Origin: Halovulum sp039180525
GTDB taxonomy: Bacteria > Pseudomonadota > Alphaproteobacteria > Rhodobacterales > Rhodobacteraceae
Length of the DNA: 64,000 nucleotides
Assembly (NCBI GenBank): GCA_039180525.1
Contig: JBCDDF010000001.1
Span: forward strand, 113,563-177,562
Direction of reading: 5' to 3'
A program made the position numbers and the translations under genes. The notes beneath the pieces were generated by a model, which saw nothing but the letters and a program-made list of their open reading frames with translations, was not told the DNA's origin and did not search any database. Below, one piece after another: positions 1-8,082 of the stretch; position 1 is the stretch's first letter; each line of letters starts with the position of its first letter.

Positions 1-1
1 G

Positions 2-1645
2 CGCACCAGTGTTCTGATGCGCCGGTTGAAGCAGAAGGAGAGCCTGGTGGCGGTGGTGAATGACAAGGGCGAGGTCCATGTCGCCGAACAATTCGTGGGC
101 CGGCTCGAAGGCTTTCGGTTCCGGCTCGACCCCGCTGCGGGGGCGGAAGAGGGCAAGACCCTGCGCGCGGCGGCGCTGCAGGCGCTGACGCCGGCCTTCA
201 ACCTGCGGGCGGATCAGTTCTACAACGCCCCCGATACGGAGATCGACCTGACCGAACAGGGCGGGCTGATGTGGGGCGAGTACGCCATCGGCCGGCTGCA
301 GGCGGGCCCGGATGCGCTGAGCCCCGAGATCGTGCCGTTCGTCGATGACGAAGCCGGGGCAGAGATCGCCGACAAGGTGCGCCGCCGGTTGGGCCATTGG
401 CTGGACCGTCGGGTCTCGACGCTCTTCGAGCCGCTGGTGGCCATGCGCGACGATCAATCCTTGGACGGTCTGGCGCGCGGCGTCGCCTTCCGGCTGGTGG
501 AGACGCTGGGCGTGGTGCCGCGGGCGGAGATCGCGGCCGACATCAAGGCGCTCGACCAGACCCAGCGCGGGATGCTGCGCAAGCACGGCGTGCGCTTCGG
601 CCAGTACACGATCTTTCAACCGGTGCTGTTGAAACCAGCGGCCACACGGCTGCGGCTGGTGCTGTGGGGCCTCGCGGCGGGGCTGGAGGAGTTTCCGGCG
701 GCGCCCCCGCCCGGGCTGGTCACTGTGCCGGCGATGACCGATGCGCCCAAGGGCTATTATCCGATGGCCGGCTACCGGCTTTCGGGCGCGCGGGCGATCC
801 GCATCGATATGGCCGAGCGGCTGGCGGATCTGCTGCGTGCGCAGGACAGCCGCGCCGGGTTCGAGGCGACGCCCGATATGCTGTCGATCAGCGGCCTGAC
901 ATTGGAGCAGTTCGCCGATCTGATGCAGGGGCTGGGTTATGCCGCTGCGCGTGGTGAACGGCCGAAACCGCCGCCCGCGCCGCGCCCTGCGGCGGCGGAC
1001 GTGCCGACGGGGGAGACCACGGCAGCCGATCCCTCGACGGGGCCAGAGGGCGCCGCCGCCGCCGAGGATACACCGCCGGCAGCGGCTGCCACCTTGGGCG
1101 ATGCTCCGACAGAGCCGCTGGCAGACGCTCCGCCAGCCGCGCGAGCCGACCGGCCTGCAGAGACTCCAATTGCCGAGGTGCCGATGGCCGAGGCGCCGGT
1201 GACGGACGCACCAGAGAGCCCGGCGGCCCCAGCCGCCGGCGAACAGGGCCCCGCGCCGGCGCCTGGCCCCGCGCCTGCCATCGCGCCTGAGACGCCCCAG
1301 AGCCCCCCGGAATCCCAGGAGCCCGAAGCCGTCCGGCAAGCCGTGGAAACCGCCCCGGCGGACACCGCCGGTTCCGCCCCGGCGGAGGACGCGGAACCCG
1401 AAACCGAGGTCTTCTACACCTTCACCTGGGCCCCGCGCCGCAGTGGCGGCGAGCCGCGGGGCGGCCGCGCGCAGGGCAAACGCCGGCCCGGCGGCGCCGG
1501 TAAGCCCCAGGGCAAGCCCAAACAGCACCGCGGCAAGGGCGGTGGTGGCGGTGCGGCCAAGGCCGGCCCGCCGCCGCGCCGCGACAAACCGATCGACCCC
1601 GACAGCCCCTTCGCCGCGCTTATGGCGCTCAAGGAAAAGGGGTGA
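2..1645 (+). CDS. Helicase-like protein, C-terminal part (5' end outside the window)
   Basis: The reading frame is open from the first bases of the window, so the start lies upstream and only about 547 residues of the C-terminal part are seen. No Walker or DEAD-box motif is in the visible part, so the helicase call rests on two things: the folded first 310 residues, which resemble the C-terminal half of Rhodobacterales SUV3-like helicase-related proteins, and the conserved gene order helicase, S4 protein, fdxA, carD known from that order. From about residue 320 the protein becomes a long low-complexity Ala/Pro/Glu tract and ends in a Lys/Arg/Gly-rich basic tail, a usual nucleic-acid-binding extension. 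The stop overlaps the next gene's GTG. Function is inferred, not shown. Confidence 0.6.
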   Translation, partial: RTSVLMRRLKQKESLVAVVNDKGEVHVAEQFVGRLEGFRFRLDPAAGAEEGKTLRAAALQALTPAFNLRADQFYNAPDTEIDLTEQGGLMWGEYAIGRLQAGPDALSPEIVPFVDDEAGAEIADKVRRRLGHWLDRRVSTLFEPLVAMRDDQSLDGLARGVAFRLVETLGVVPRAEIAADIKALDQTQRGMLRKHGVRFGQYTIFQPVLLKPAATRLRLVLWGLAAGLEEFPAAPPPGLVTVPAMTDAPKGYYPMAGYRLSGARAIRIDMAERLADLLRAQDSRAGFEATPDMLSISGLTLEQFADLMQGLGYAAARGERPKPPPAPRPAAADVPTGETTAADPSTGPEGAAAAEDTPPAAAATLGDAPTEPLADAPPAARADRPAETPIAEVPMAEAPVTDAPESPAAPAAGEQGPAPAPGPAPAIAPETPQSPPESQEPEAVRQAVETAPADTAGSAPAEDAEPETEVFYTFTWAPRRSGGEPRGGRAQGKRRPGGAGKPQGKPKQHRGKGGGGGAAKAGPPPRRDKPIDPDSPFAALMALKEKG

Positions 1646-2007
1646 TCGAACCCGCGCCCGGTCTGCGGCTGGACAAATGGCTGTGGCATGCGCGGTTCTT
1701 CAAAACCCGCTCCTTGGCGGCGAAGACTGTTCAAAGCGGCGCGGTGCGCCTCAACGGCGACAGGGTGCAGAAACCCGCGGCGCAGATCCGGCCGGGCGAC
1801 ACGCTGACCTTTGCCCAGGCCCGCAGCATTCGCGTGGTCACCGTGCTTGCGCTGGGCACCGGTCGCGGTCCGGCGCCGGAGGCACAGACGCTCTACCGCG
1901 AAATCGCGGCGCCCGATGGCGCGGCCAAGCCGGGGCCGCGCATCGGGCCACGCCCGACAAAGAAGGATCGGCGCGCGGTCGACACCGTCCAGCGCTTTCC
2001 CCCTTGA
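1642..2007 (+). CDS. S4-domain RNA-binding protein (Hsp15/HslR-like)
   Basis: A 121-residue protein with an N-terminal S4 RNA-binding domain, visible as LRLDKWLWHARFFKTRSLA followed by the GAVRLNG and KPAAQIRPGDTL segments. Hsp15 of E. coli, the family's best-known member, binds free 50S subunits carrying nascent chains during heat shock; the same role is inferred here. The GTG start at 1642 overlaps the upstream stop by four bases, which supports translational coupling with the helicase-like gene. The C-terminal 35 residues are basic and Pro-rich. Family assignment is firm; the cellular role is not. Confidence 0.85.
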   Translation: MIEPAPGLRLDKWLWHARFFKTRSLAAKTVQSGAVRLNGDRVQKPAAQIRPGDTLTFAQARSIRVVTVLALGTGRGPAPEAQTLYREIAAPDGAAKPGPRIGPRPTKKDRRAVDTVQRFPP

Positions 2008-2063
2008 ACTCGCCGGTGGTGGTGGGCAGATAAAGATCGCATCCTCGTTAAAGGGCAGCGCCT

Positions 2064-2402
2064 GTGACCTATGTGGTGACCGACAACTGCATCGCCTGCA
2101 AATACACCGACTGTGTGGAAGTCTGCCCGGTGGATTGCTTCTACGAGGGCGAGAACATGCTGGTCATTCATCCCGACGAATGCATCGACTGCGGGGTGTG
2201 CGAACCCGAATGCCCCGCCGACGCGATCCGTCCCGATACCGAGCCGGACATGGAGACCTGGGTCGATTTCAATCGCAAATACTCGGAAAAGTGGCCCGTA
2301 ATCGTGACCAAGCTCGACCCGCTGCCCGAGGCCGAGGATCGCGACGGCGAGACCGGGAAACTGGAGAAATACTTCTCCGAAAACCCGGGAGAGGGCGGCT
2401 AG
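2064..2402 (+). CDS. fdxA: Ferredoxin FdxA, 7Fe-8S type
   Basis: A 112-residue ferredoxin carrying one [3Fe-4S] and one [4Fe-4S] cluster. The N-terminal cysteines sit in CIACKYTDCVEVCPVDCF, the pattern typical of FdxA where one ligand position is altered so that the first cluster is 3Fe. The second cluster motif is CIDCGVCEPECPADAI. The C-terminal half is a family-typical extension ending in a YFSENPGEGG-like tail. The start is GTG at 2064, with AAAGGG about nine bases upstream as ribosome-binding site. It acts as a soluble low-potential electron carrier; its partner is not evident here. Confidence 0.95.
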   Translation: MTYVVTDNCIACKYTDCVEVCPVDCFYEGENMLVIHPDECIDCGVCEPECPADAIRPDTEPDMETWVDFNRKYSEKWPVIVTKLDPLPEAEDRDGETGKLEKYFSENPGEGG

Positions 2403-2525
2403 ATCGATTCGTAGCGCTTTGGATCGCGCGAACGTGTTTGATTCGCGAGGCACCCAAAACGCCATAAAACCGCGTTTTTCCGCTGCGAATCACCCCTAGC
2501 GGCACGGTCTGCGTGCGGCGCAACC

Positions 2526-2554
2526 TTTAATACTTCGGCGAAGTTTGTTATATT
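2526..2554 (+). promoter_or_regulatory. Putative promoter for carD
   Basis: A TATATT box at 2549-2554 lies 17 bases downstream of a weak -35-like TTTAAT at 2526-2531, in the only AT-rich patch of the fdxA-carD gap. A 13-base palindrome, ACTTCGGCGAAGT, fills part of the spacer and could be an operator or simply a hairpin. The next downstream gene is carD, 178 bases on. Promoter identity is inferred from base pattern only. Confidence 0.4.
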
Positions 2555-2585
2555 CCTGACATATACAGGCGTCGGTTCGCACAAT

Positions 2586-2731
2586 CACCTCTGGGAGAGC
2601 AACAAGAGGGGTGAGGAACCATTTCACGCGAGACAGTCTATTGTTCGGGCTAGGGTGCGTTATGCGCCCCCCGCGCATTGTCTCGCTGCGAAATGGGTGG
2701 ATCGCCGCCGCCGGTAACCGTGAGAGGCTGC
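2586..2731 (+). promoter_or_regulatory. Structured leader of carD
   Basis: This non-coding stretch upstream of carD folds well on paper. An imperfect hairpin pairs the CCTCT and AGAGG tracts near 2586-2614. A long inverted repeat then pairs 2619-2635 (CCATTTCACGCGAGACA) with 2679-2696 (TGTCTCGCTGCGAAATGG), with a further small stem GGGTGC/GCGCCC inside the 43-base loop. The ribosome-binding site GAGAGG at 2722-2727 follows. I do not recognise it as a known riboswitch. It could be a regulatory 5' UTR or a small RNA. Confidence 0.45.
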
Positions 2732-3241
2732 ATGTCCAAGAAGAAAAACGCCGAATTCCGTCCTAACGATTTCGTGGTCTATCCCGCGCATGGCGTGGGC
2801 CGGATCGTGTCGATCGACGAACAGGAGGTGGCCGGGATCACGCTGGAGATGTTCGTGATCACTTTCGACAAGGACAAGATGACGCTCAGGGTGCCGACGC
2901 ACAAGGCGACGTCGGTCGGCATGCGGTCGCTGTCGACGCCCGATATCGTCGGCAAGGCGATGGATACGCTGAAGGGGCGCGCGCGGGTGAAACGCGCGAT
3001 GTGGTCCCGCCGGGCGCAGGAATACGAACAGAAGATCAATTCCGGCGATCTGATCTCGATCGCAGAGGTGGTACGCGACCTGCATCGCAACGATGAACAG
3101 CGCGAGCAGTCCTATTCCGAACGCCAGCTTTACGAGGCGGCGCTGGAGCGGCTGACACGCGAGGTCGCGGCCGTCGATGGGATCGATGAATTGAAGGCGC
3201 AGCAACGCGTGGATGCGCTGCTGGAAAAGCGCGCCGCCTGA
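2732..3241 (+). CDS. carD: CarD-family transcriptional regulator
   Basis: A 169-residue CarD/CdnL-type protein. The N-terminal RNA polymerase interaction domain is recognisable from FRPNDFVVYPAHGVGRIVSI and the following beta-rich segment to about residue 70; the rest is the helical DNA-interacting domain. Proteins of this family bind the polymerase beta subunit and stabilise the open complex, mainly at rRNA and housekeeping promoters. I chose the ATG at 2732, preceded by GAGAGG, rather than upstream in-frame starts, because it gives the normal family length and starts right before the basic MSKKKN segment. A terminator follows directly. Confidence 0.93.
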   Translation: MSKKKNAEFRPNDFVVYPAHGVGRIVSIDEQEVAGITLEMFVITFDKDKMTLRVPTHKATSVGMRSLSTPDIVGKAMDTLKGRARVKRAMWSRRAQEYEQKINSGDLISIAEVVRDLHRNDEQREQSYSERQLYEAALERLTREVAAVDGIDELKAQQRVDALLEKRAA

Positions 3242-3286
3242 TCCACGCCTGATTGCCAGGCGCGGCGACCGCCGCAAGGAAACCCG

Positions 3287-3318
3287 AAAAGCCCGCGCCG
3301 GCCCGGCGCGGGCTTTTT
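3287..3318 (+). terminator. Rho-independent terminator after carD
   Basis: AAAA then GCCCGCGCC at 3291-3299 pairs perfectly with GGCGCGGGC at 3305-3313 across a five-base loop, and five T residues follow at 3314-3318. The flanking A and T runs extend the stem, so it may also work for transcription arriving from purF on the other strand. An 18-base perfect palindrome (3337-3354) lies just beyond. Confidence 0.9.
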
Positions 3319-3336
3319 CCGTGCGCTCGCGCACGA

Positions 3337-3354
3337 CGCGGGCCATGGCCCGCG
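3337..3354. repeat. Perfect 18-base palindrome between carD and purF
   Basis: CGCGGGCCATGGCCCGCG reads the same on both strands. It lies between the carD terminator and the purF stop codon, where two convergent transcripts end. It has no T tract, so it is not a standard terminator; a protein-binding or hairpin role is possible but unsupported. Confidence 0.5.
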
Positions 3355-3389
3355 CGGGTTTCCGGCCCCGTTGTCGGCGGGGGGCGCGC

Positions 3390-4847
3390 TTACTCCGCGG
3401 CTTTGAGTTTGAAGCCCTGCTCGACCATGTCACGCGGCTCGATCGGGTAATCCCCGGTAAAGACCGCGTCGTAATAGGCCGGCGCCTTTGGGTCGCGGCC
3501 CTCCGGCACGCCGACGGCGCGGTAGAGCCCGTCGATGGACACAAACCGCAGCGAGGTGACGCCCAGATAGCCGCGCATCTCCTCCTCGGTCATCGAAGCC
3601 GCAAGCAACTCGTCGCGGTTGGGCATATCGACGCCGAAAAAGCAGGGCCAGATCGTCGGCGGGCTGGCAACGCGGAAGTGCACCTCCGCCGCGCCGGCCT
3701 CCAGGATCATGTCCTTGATCTTGCGGCTTGTGGTGCCACGCACCACGCTGTCGTCCACCAGCACCACCCGTTTGCCGCGCATCAGCGACCGGTTCACGTT
3801 CAGCTTCAGCCGCACGCCCATATTGCGGATCTGCTCGGTCGGTTCGATGAAGGTGCGGCCGACATATTGGTTGCGGATGATCCCCATCTCGAAGGGAATG
3901 CCCGATTCGTGGCTGTAGCCGATCGCCGCCGGGGTCCCGCTGTCGGGCACGGGGCAGACCATGTCCGCCTCCACCGGCGCTTCACGCGCCAGTTCCACAC
4001 CGATCTGGCGGCGGGTCTCATAGACCGAGCGGCCGCCGATGATCGAATCCGGGCGGCTGAAATAGACATGCTCGAAGATGCAAGGCTGTGGCCGGATCGG
4101 CGCGAACGGGTGATAGCTGGCGATGTGGTTTTCGGTGATCACCACCATCTCGCCCGGGGCGATTTCGCGGATGAACTCGGCGCCGATGATGTCGAGCGCG
4201 CAGGTTTCGGACGCCAGCACATGCGCCTCGCCCAACCGCCCAAGCACCAGCGGGCGTATGCCCAGCGGGTCGCGCACGCCGATCAGCTTCGACCGCGTCA
4301 TGGCGACGATGCTGAACGCCCCCTCAACCTGGCGCAGCGCCTCTTTGATGCGTTCGGGGATGGTGCTGTGCATCGATCGGGCCATCAGGTGGATGATGCA
4401 CTCGGTGTCGCTGGAACACTGAAAAATGGAGCCGCGCTCGATCAACTGCCGGCGCAGCGCACCGGCATTGGTCAGGTTGCCGTTATGGGCGATGGCGCAG
4501 CCGCCCATGGCGAACTCGGCGAACAGCGGCTGTACGTCGCGGATCTGGGTCTGGCCCTTGGATCCGGCGGTGGAATAGCGGACATGGCCGATGCCGATCT
4601 GCCCCGGCAGCGTGTCCATGATGGCCTGGCTGGTGAAATTGTCGCGAACATAGCCGAACCGCCGGGCAGACGCGAAGCCGGTGTCGGGCTGATAGGTGAC
4701 GATGCCGCCGGCTTCCTGCCCGCGATGCTGAAGCGCATGCAGGCCGAGCGTCACGAATTGCGCCGCATCGGTGGCACCGATGATACCGAACACGCCGCAT
4801 TCCTCGCGCAGCTTGTCGTCATCATGGGAGTGGCTTGGCAGGGACAT
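3390..4847 (-). CDS. purF: Amidophosphoribosyltransferase PurF
   Basis: PurF catalyses the first committed step of purine synthesis, making phosphoribosylamine from PRPP and glutamine. The 485-residue product has an N-terminal Ntn-hydrolase glutaminase domain and a C-terminal phosphoribosyltransferase domain with the PRPP motif VVLVDDSVVRGTT. Cys17 in EECGVFGI is the nucleophile after removal of a 16-residue propeptide, which supports the ATG at 4847 (reading MSLPSHSHDDDKLREECG) instead of a longer frame that runs through repeat DNA. Where Bacillus-type enzymes have the CxACFTG iron-sulfur ligand motif this protein has YYDAVFTGDYP, so it probably lacks the cluster. It is the last gene of the minus-strand block. 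Confidence 0.96.
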   Translation of the reverse strand: MSLPSHSHDDDKLREECGVFGIIGATDAAQFVTLGLHALQHRGQEAGGIVTYQPDTGFASARRFGYVRDNFTSQAIMDTLPGQIGIGHVRYSTAGSKGQTQIRDVQPLFAEFAMGGCAIAHNGNLTNAGALRRQLIERGSIFQCSSDTECIIHLMARSMHSTIPERIKEALRQVEGAFSIVAMTRSKLIGVRDPLGIRPLVLGRLGEAHVLASETCALDIIGAEFIREIAPGEMVVITENHIASYHPFAPIRPQPCIFEHVYFSRPDSIIGGRSVYETRRQIGVELAREAPVEADMVCPVPDSGTPAAIGYSHESGIPFEMGIIRNQYVGRTFIEPTEQIRNMGVRLKLNVNRSLMRGKRVVLVDDSVVRGTTSRKIKDMILEAGAAEVHFRVASPPTIWPCFFGVDMPNRDELLAASMTEEEMRGYLGVTSLRFVSIDGLYRAVGVPEGRDPKAPAYYDAVFTGDYPIEPRDMVEQGFKLKAAE

Positions 4848-4960
4848 CGCGCTCCAAGGGCTGGCCACCTGCGGTATACAAGCCGACGTGCCGGAGGGAA
4901 AGGGCCCCGTGCGGTGCCATTGCCGATTGGGCGCGCCGGGCGTTCCGTCGCCGGCGTGCC

Positions 4961-4987
4961 GGGATGGGGTGAAACCCCATCCTACGG
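4961..4987 (+). repeat. Palindromic GGATGGGGT repeat, copy 1
   Basis: A core of GGATGGGGT, a few variable bases, then ACCCCATCC with a TACGG end. The copy is the exact reverse complement of the copy at 5061, over 26 bases. It lies upstream of purF and creates spurious reading frames rich in GWGETPSYG-like peptides. Same family as the copies at 8016, 10724, 10760 and 10800. Confidence 0.85.
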
Positions 4988-5060
4988 TGCCGCGCCCGAG
5001 AGCCAGGCCGGGATGACACACACGGGGGGGCGCCCGGTATCCCCACGGCGCGAAGCGGAT

Positions 5061-5087
5061 CGTAGGATGGGGTTTCACCCCATCCCG
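5061..5087 (-). repeat. Palindromic GGATGGGGT repeat, copy 2
   Basis: CGTAGGATGGGG, TTTC, ACCCCATCC: the inverted partner of copy 1. The two could pair over 26 bases with a 74-base intervening loop, in the gap between cvpA and purF. A short miniature-transposon or REP-like origin is plausible. Confidence 0.85.
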
Positions 5088-5097
5088 GCCACCCACG

Positions 5098-5724
5098 CTA
5101 TTGCGTGGCCGCGTCGCCCCCGGTCGCATCATCGCCGCCGGCACCGGGCGTCTCCGCCGCGGGGGCATCGCCGCCACAGGGGCCGGTGAGCTGCTCGTAA
5201 CGGGCGGCGAACCACTCGAACCCGTCTTCGGGCAGCGCCTCGGCCAGTTGCTGCTGGCTTTGCGCCAGGATTTCGACGGTCTTGCTGTCTTCGACCATCG
5301 GGATGCCTTCGCCGCCGGCGATCAGCCGGTCATAGACGATCAGCGCCACCACGATCAGCAGCGCCCCGCGCGCCAGCCCGAACAAGAAGCCCAGCCCCTG
5401 GTCGAATGGCCCGAGCGCGGAATTCTGGATCGCGCCCGAGATCAGCGGCGTGAAGATCGAGACCACGATCAGGGCCGCGACGAACACCAGCCCGAAGGCC
5501 GCGATGATCGCCAACTCGCAGTTCCCGCCGATGATGTCGGCCAGAACCGGCACCTCTTTCATCAGCGGTTCGACATCGGGCGCGAACAGAAACGCCACGA
5601 TCGCCGCCGCGACCCAGCCGATTATCGACAGAACTTCGCGCACGAACCCGCGCGAATAGGCCAACAGCCCGGATACCGCGAGGATGAACGCGGAACCGCC
5701 ATCGACCAGAGTGAAGCCTTCCAT
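5098..5724 (-). CDS. cvpA: CvpA family membrane protein
   Basis: A 208-residue inner-membrane protein with about four hydrophobic segments (roughly residues 8-25, 32-48, 70-92 and 108-130) followed by a soluble tail that ends in a Gly/Ala/Asp-rich low-complexity stretch. CvpA is needed for colicin V production in E. coli and more generally affects envelope behaviour; its biochemical role is unknown. The neighbouring purF is the family's classic partner, seen as cvpA-purF in enterobacteria as well. The start at 5724 is ATG, 17 bases after the radA stop. Confidence 0.9.
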   Translation of the reverse strand: MEGFTLVDGGSAFILAVSGLLAYSRGFVREVLSIIGWVAAAIVAFLFAPDVEPLMKEVPVLADIIGGNCELAIIAAFGLVFVAALIVVSIFTPLISGAIQNSALGPFDQGLGFLFGLARGALLIVVALIVYDRLIAGGEGIPMVEDSKTVEILAQSQQQLAEALPEDGFEWFAARYEQLTGPCGGDAPAAETPGAGGDDATGGDAATQ

Positions 5725-5741
5725 GCCCGACCCTCGAACGC

Positions 5742-7109
5742 TTAGTTTTGATCTTCTATGGCACCAAACATGCTGTCGATAAAGGCTTTTAGGCTGGGGT
5801 GACTGCTTAGCTGCAGACCTGTGTCTTCCAGGAGTTTCAGCCTTTCGGGCACGATGGCGGCGGTGAAACCGAGCTTTGCCGCCTCACGGATGCGGGCGTC
5901 GGGTTGGGCCACCGGGCGCAGGCTGCCGGACAGACTGATCTCGCCGAACAGCACCGTCTCGGCCGGCAGTGCCACATCCTGGCGCGCGGACACCAGCGCC
6001 GCGGCCACCGCCAGATCGGCGGCCGGTTCGCCGACCCGCAGGCCGCCGGCGACGTTGAGATAGACGTCGAGCCCCGAAAACGCGATGCCGCAGCGCGCCT
6101 CCAGCACCGCCAGCACCATAGCCAGACGCGCCCCGTCCCAGCCCACCACCGACCGGCGCGGGGTGGCCAGGGGCGAGGTTGCCACCAGCGCCTGGATTTC
6201 CACCAGAACCGGGCGGGTGCCTTCGATCCCGGCAAAAACCGCGGCGCCGGGGGTCTGGGTGTCGCGGCCGGTCAGAAACAGCTCGGACGGATTGGCGACT
6301 TGCGCCAGCCCGCCGCCGGTCATGGTGAAGACGCCGATTTCGTCGGCCGGGCCGAACCGGTTCTTGACCGCCCGCAGGATACGGAACTGATGGCCGCGGT
6401 CGCCCTCGAAATAAAGCACCGTGTCGACCATGTGTTCGACAACGCGCGGCCCGGCGATCTGGCCGTCCTTGGTGACATGGCCGACCAGGATGACCGCGGT
6501 GCCGCGGCGTTTGGCGAATGTCGTCAGGTCATGGGCCGCGGCGCGCACCTGACTGACCGAACCCGGCGCGGCGCCGACATCCTGCGACCACATGGTCTGG
6601 ATGGAATCGATGATCGCCAGCGCGGGCCGGGTTTTGTCGAGGGTTGCTATGATGTCGGCAAGATGGGTTTCGGCGCCCAGGTGCAGCGGCGCCTGGTCCA
6701 GGCCCAGCCGCTGGGCGCGCAGGCGCACTTGGGCCGCGGCCTCTTCGCCGGAGATATAGACCACCTCCGCGCCGGCGGCGGCGAAGTCGGCTGCGGCCTG
6801 CAAAAGCAGCGTGGATTTGCCGATGCCCGGATCGCCGCCGACCAGGATCGCCGAACCCGGGACCAGCCCGCCGCCGAGCACGCGGTTCAATTCGGCGATG
6901 CCGCTGGTGCGGCGGGTGAGCGGGGCGTCGGCTTTGTCCAGGGTGCTGAGCGCGATGGCGCGGCCCTGGGCCACGGCCCTGGGCCCGGCGGCGATGGGGG
7001 CGTCCTCGGCAATGGTGTTCCAGGCGCCGCAGCCCTGACATTGGCCGGCCCATTTCTTGTGCACCGTGCCGCAGTCCGCGCAGACGAAGATGGAGGACGA
7101 TTTGGCCAT
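5742..7109 (-). CDS. radA: DNA repair protein RadA
   Basis: RadA (Sms) is a RecA-related ATPase that drives branch migration of recombination intermediates. The 455-residue product shows the full domain series: an N-terminal four-cysteine zinc finger (CADCGTVHKKWAGQCQGCG), Walker A GGDPGIGKST near residue 85, the RadA-specific KNRFG motif near 245, and a C-terminal Lon-protease-like domain. Length is normal for the family. The gene lies between a small membrane protein gene and cvpA on the minus strand. Confidence 0.97.
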   Translation of the reverse strand: MAKSSSIFVCADCGTVHKKWAGQCQGCGAWNTIAEDAPIAAGPRAVAQGRAIALSTLDKADAPLTRRTSGIAELNRVLGGGLVPGSAILVGGDPGIGKSTLLLQAAADFAAAGAEVVYISGEEAAAQVRLRAQRLGLDQAPLHLGAETHLADIIATLDKTRPALAIIDSIQTMWSQDVGAAPGSVSQVRAAAHDLTTFAKRRGTAVILVGHVTKDGQIAGPRVVEHMVDTVLYFEGDRGHQFRILRAVKNRFGPADEIGVFTMTGGGLAQVANPSELFLTGRDTQTPGAAVFAGIEGTRPVLVEIQALVATSPLATPRRSVVGWDGARLAMVLAVLEARCGIAFSGLDVYLNVAGGLRVGEPAADLAVAAALVSARQDVALPAETVLFGEISLSGSLRPVAQPDARIREAAKLGFTAAIVPERLKLLEDTGLQLSSHPSLKAFIDSMFGAIEDQN

Positions 7110-7148
7110 CGGCCCGATGTCTCACGCGCGCCGCGCAAGGTCCAGGGC

Positions 7149-7466
7149 TCAGCCGCCGAAGGGCAGCCCCGCGGCCAGCGCGGCGCCAAAGCCCACATGC
7201 GTCAGCGGCAGAAGCCGGTTCCAGCCGCGGTCGAGGATCAGCGCCGCCGCCGCCGCCGGGATCAGCCCCAGGCCCAGGATCTGGGACAACGTCCAAAGCC
7301 CGCCGCTGAGCGTGGCCATCGCGGCCACGGTCAGCCCCGCCGCAAGGCCATGCGCCCAGCGCAGGCCGCCGGTCTGGCGAAAGGCCTGGGCGGCGGCAAA
7401 GAAGGTGGCGGCGAAGATGCAGGACGCCACGAAGATGCCGGCCAGAAGATGGACGACGACCTCCAT
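7149..7466 (-). CDS. Small membrane protein of unknown function
   Basis: A 105-residue protein that appears to be almost all membrane: hydrophobic segments around residues 3-24, 36-58 and 64-80, then a Gly/Ala-rich end. The ATG at 7466 shares a base with the stop of the upstream PqiA-like gene (TGATG), so the two are probably co-translated. I do not recognise the family. The context with PqiA-like and MlaFE-like genes suggests an envelope role, which is inference only. Confidence 0.7.
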   Translation of the reverse strand: MEVVVHLLAGIFVASCIFAATFFAAAQAFRQTGGLRWAHGLAAGLTVAAMATLSGGLWTLSQILGLGLIPAAAAALILDRGWNRLLPLTHVGFGAALAAGLPFGG

Positions 7467-7969
7467 CAGCGCGGCTTGGTCGCGTGGGTGACCGCCAGCG
7501 AAAGCAGCACGCAGGCGGTGAAGAACCATAGGCCCCAGGCGGTTTCCACCCGGCCCACGCCGACGCCCTTGGCCACGACGATATAGACCGCGATCAGGAA
7601 TACATCAGCCATCGCCAGCTTGCCCAAGACGCCCAGTGCCGGCAGGGCATAGGGTGTGAGCGCGCCCCAGTGGATGGCCGCCAGAAGCGCGGTTTTCAGC
7701 ATCGGCGCGATCATGGCGAACAGCGCGACCAGAAGGGCAAGCGCCAGATCGTCCTGCCAGAGCGCACGAACCCCGGTGATCACCGAGATCTCGTCAAGGT
7801 CGAAGAAGGGCAGCAGCCCGGCCCGCGCGAGCGGCGCGAACCAGGCAAGCGGGAACAGGACCAGAAGCGACAGATTGGCCAGACGCAAAACCATTTGTGT
7901 CAGATAGGCGATGCGCGGCGCGCTGAGAACCCGGGCCGTCGCGCGGGCGGTGGCGGCCGAGAGGGGCAT
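7466..7969 (-). CDS. PqiA-like (paraquat-inducible protein A) membrane protein
   Basis: A 167-residue protein with four hydrophobic segments and the feel of a single PqiA domain: LVLFPLAWFAPLARAGLLPFFDLDEISV in two parts, then FAMIAPMLKTALLAAIHW and LGKLAMADVFLIAVYIVVAKG, matching the family's conserved FxxxDVF-type pattern (MADVF). E. coli PqiA works with the MCE protein PqiB in lipid transport across the envelope. Canonical PqiA has two such domains, so this is a half-size version. The chosen ATG at 7969 lies in the loop of a perfect hairpin. The MlaFE-type genes upstream agree with lipid trafficking. Confidence 0.65.
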   Translation of the reverse strand: MPLSAATARATARVLSAPRIAYLTQMVLRLANLSLLVLFPLAWFAPLARAGLLPFFDLDEISVITGVRALWQDDLALALLVALFAMIAPMLKTALLAAIHWGALTPYALPALGVLGKLAMADVFLIAVYIVVAKGVGVGRVETAWGLWFFTACVLLSLAVTHATKPR

Positions 7970-7987
7970 CGAACCCCTCTCGGCCGC
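7953..7987. promoter_or_regulatory. 14-bp perfect hairpin with the PqiA-like start codon in its loop
   Basis: GCGGCCGAGAGGGG at 7953-7966 is the exact reverse complement of 7974-7987, with a seven-base loop, CATCGAA, that contains the start codon (CAT at 7967-7969, ATG on the minus strand). In the minus-strand mRNA the stem would sequester the region on both sides of the start. It may restrain translation or the true start may lie inside the gene. Confidence 0.55.
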
Positions 7988-8015
7988 TGGGCGCCCGTTG
8001 GCGGGCGATGCGGCC

Positions 8016-8046
8016 CGGTAGGATGGGGTTCCACCCCATCCTACGG
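8016..8046. repeat. Palindromic GGATGGGGT repeat, copy 3
   Basis: CGGTAGGATGGGGTTCCACCC then CATCCTACGG: near-perfect palindrome with both TACG ends, in the gap between the PqiA-like and MlaF-like genes. Same family as the copies at 4961 and 10724. Confidence 0.85.
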
Positions 8047-8082
8047 CGGCGGTGTGCGCGTGCGGCGGCAACCGGAGATGTC

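Noticed and set aside
3213..5189. A 658-residue plus-strand open frame across purF
   Set aside because: It overlaps the carD end and the purF gene, has shadow composition, and runs through the palindromic repeats.
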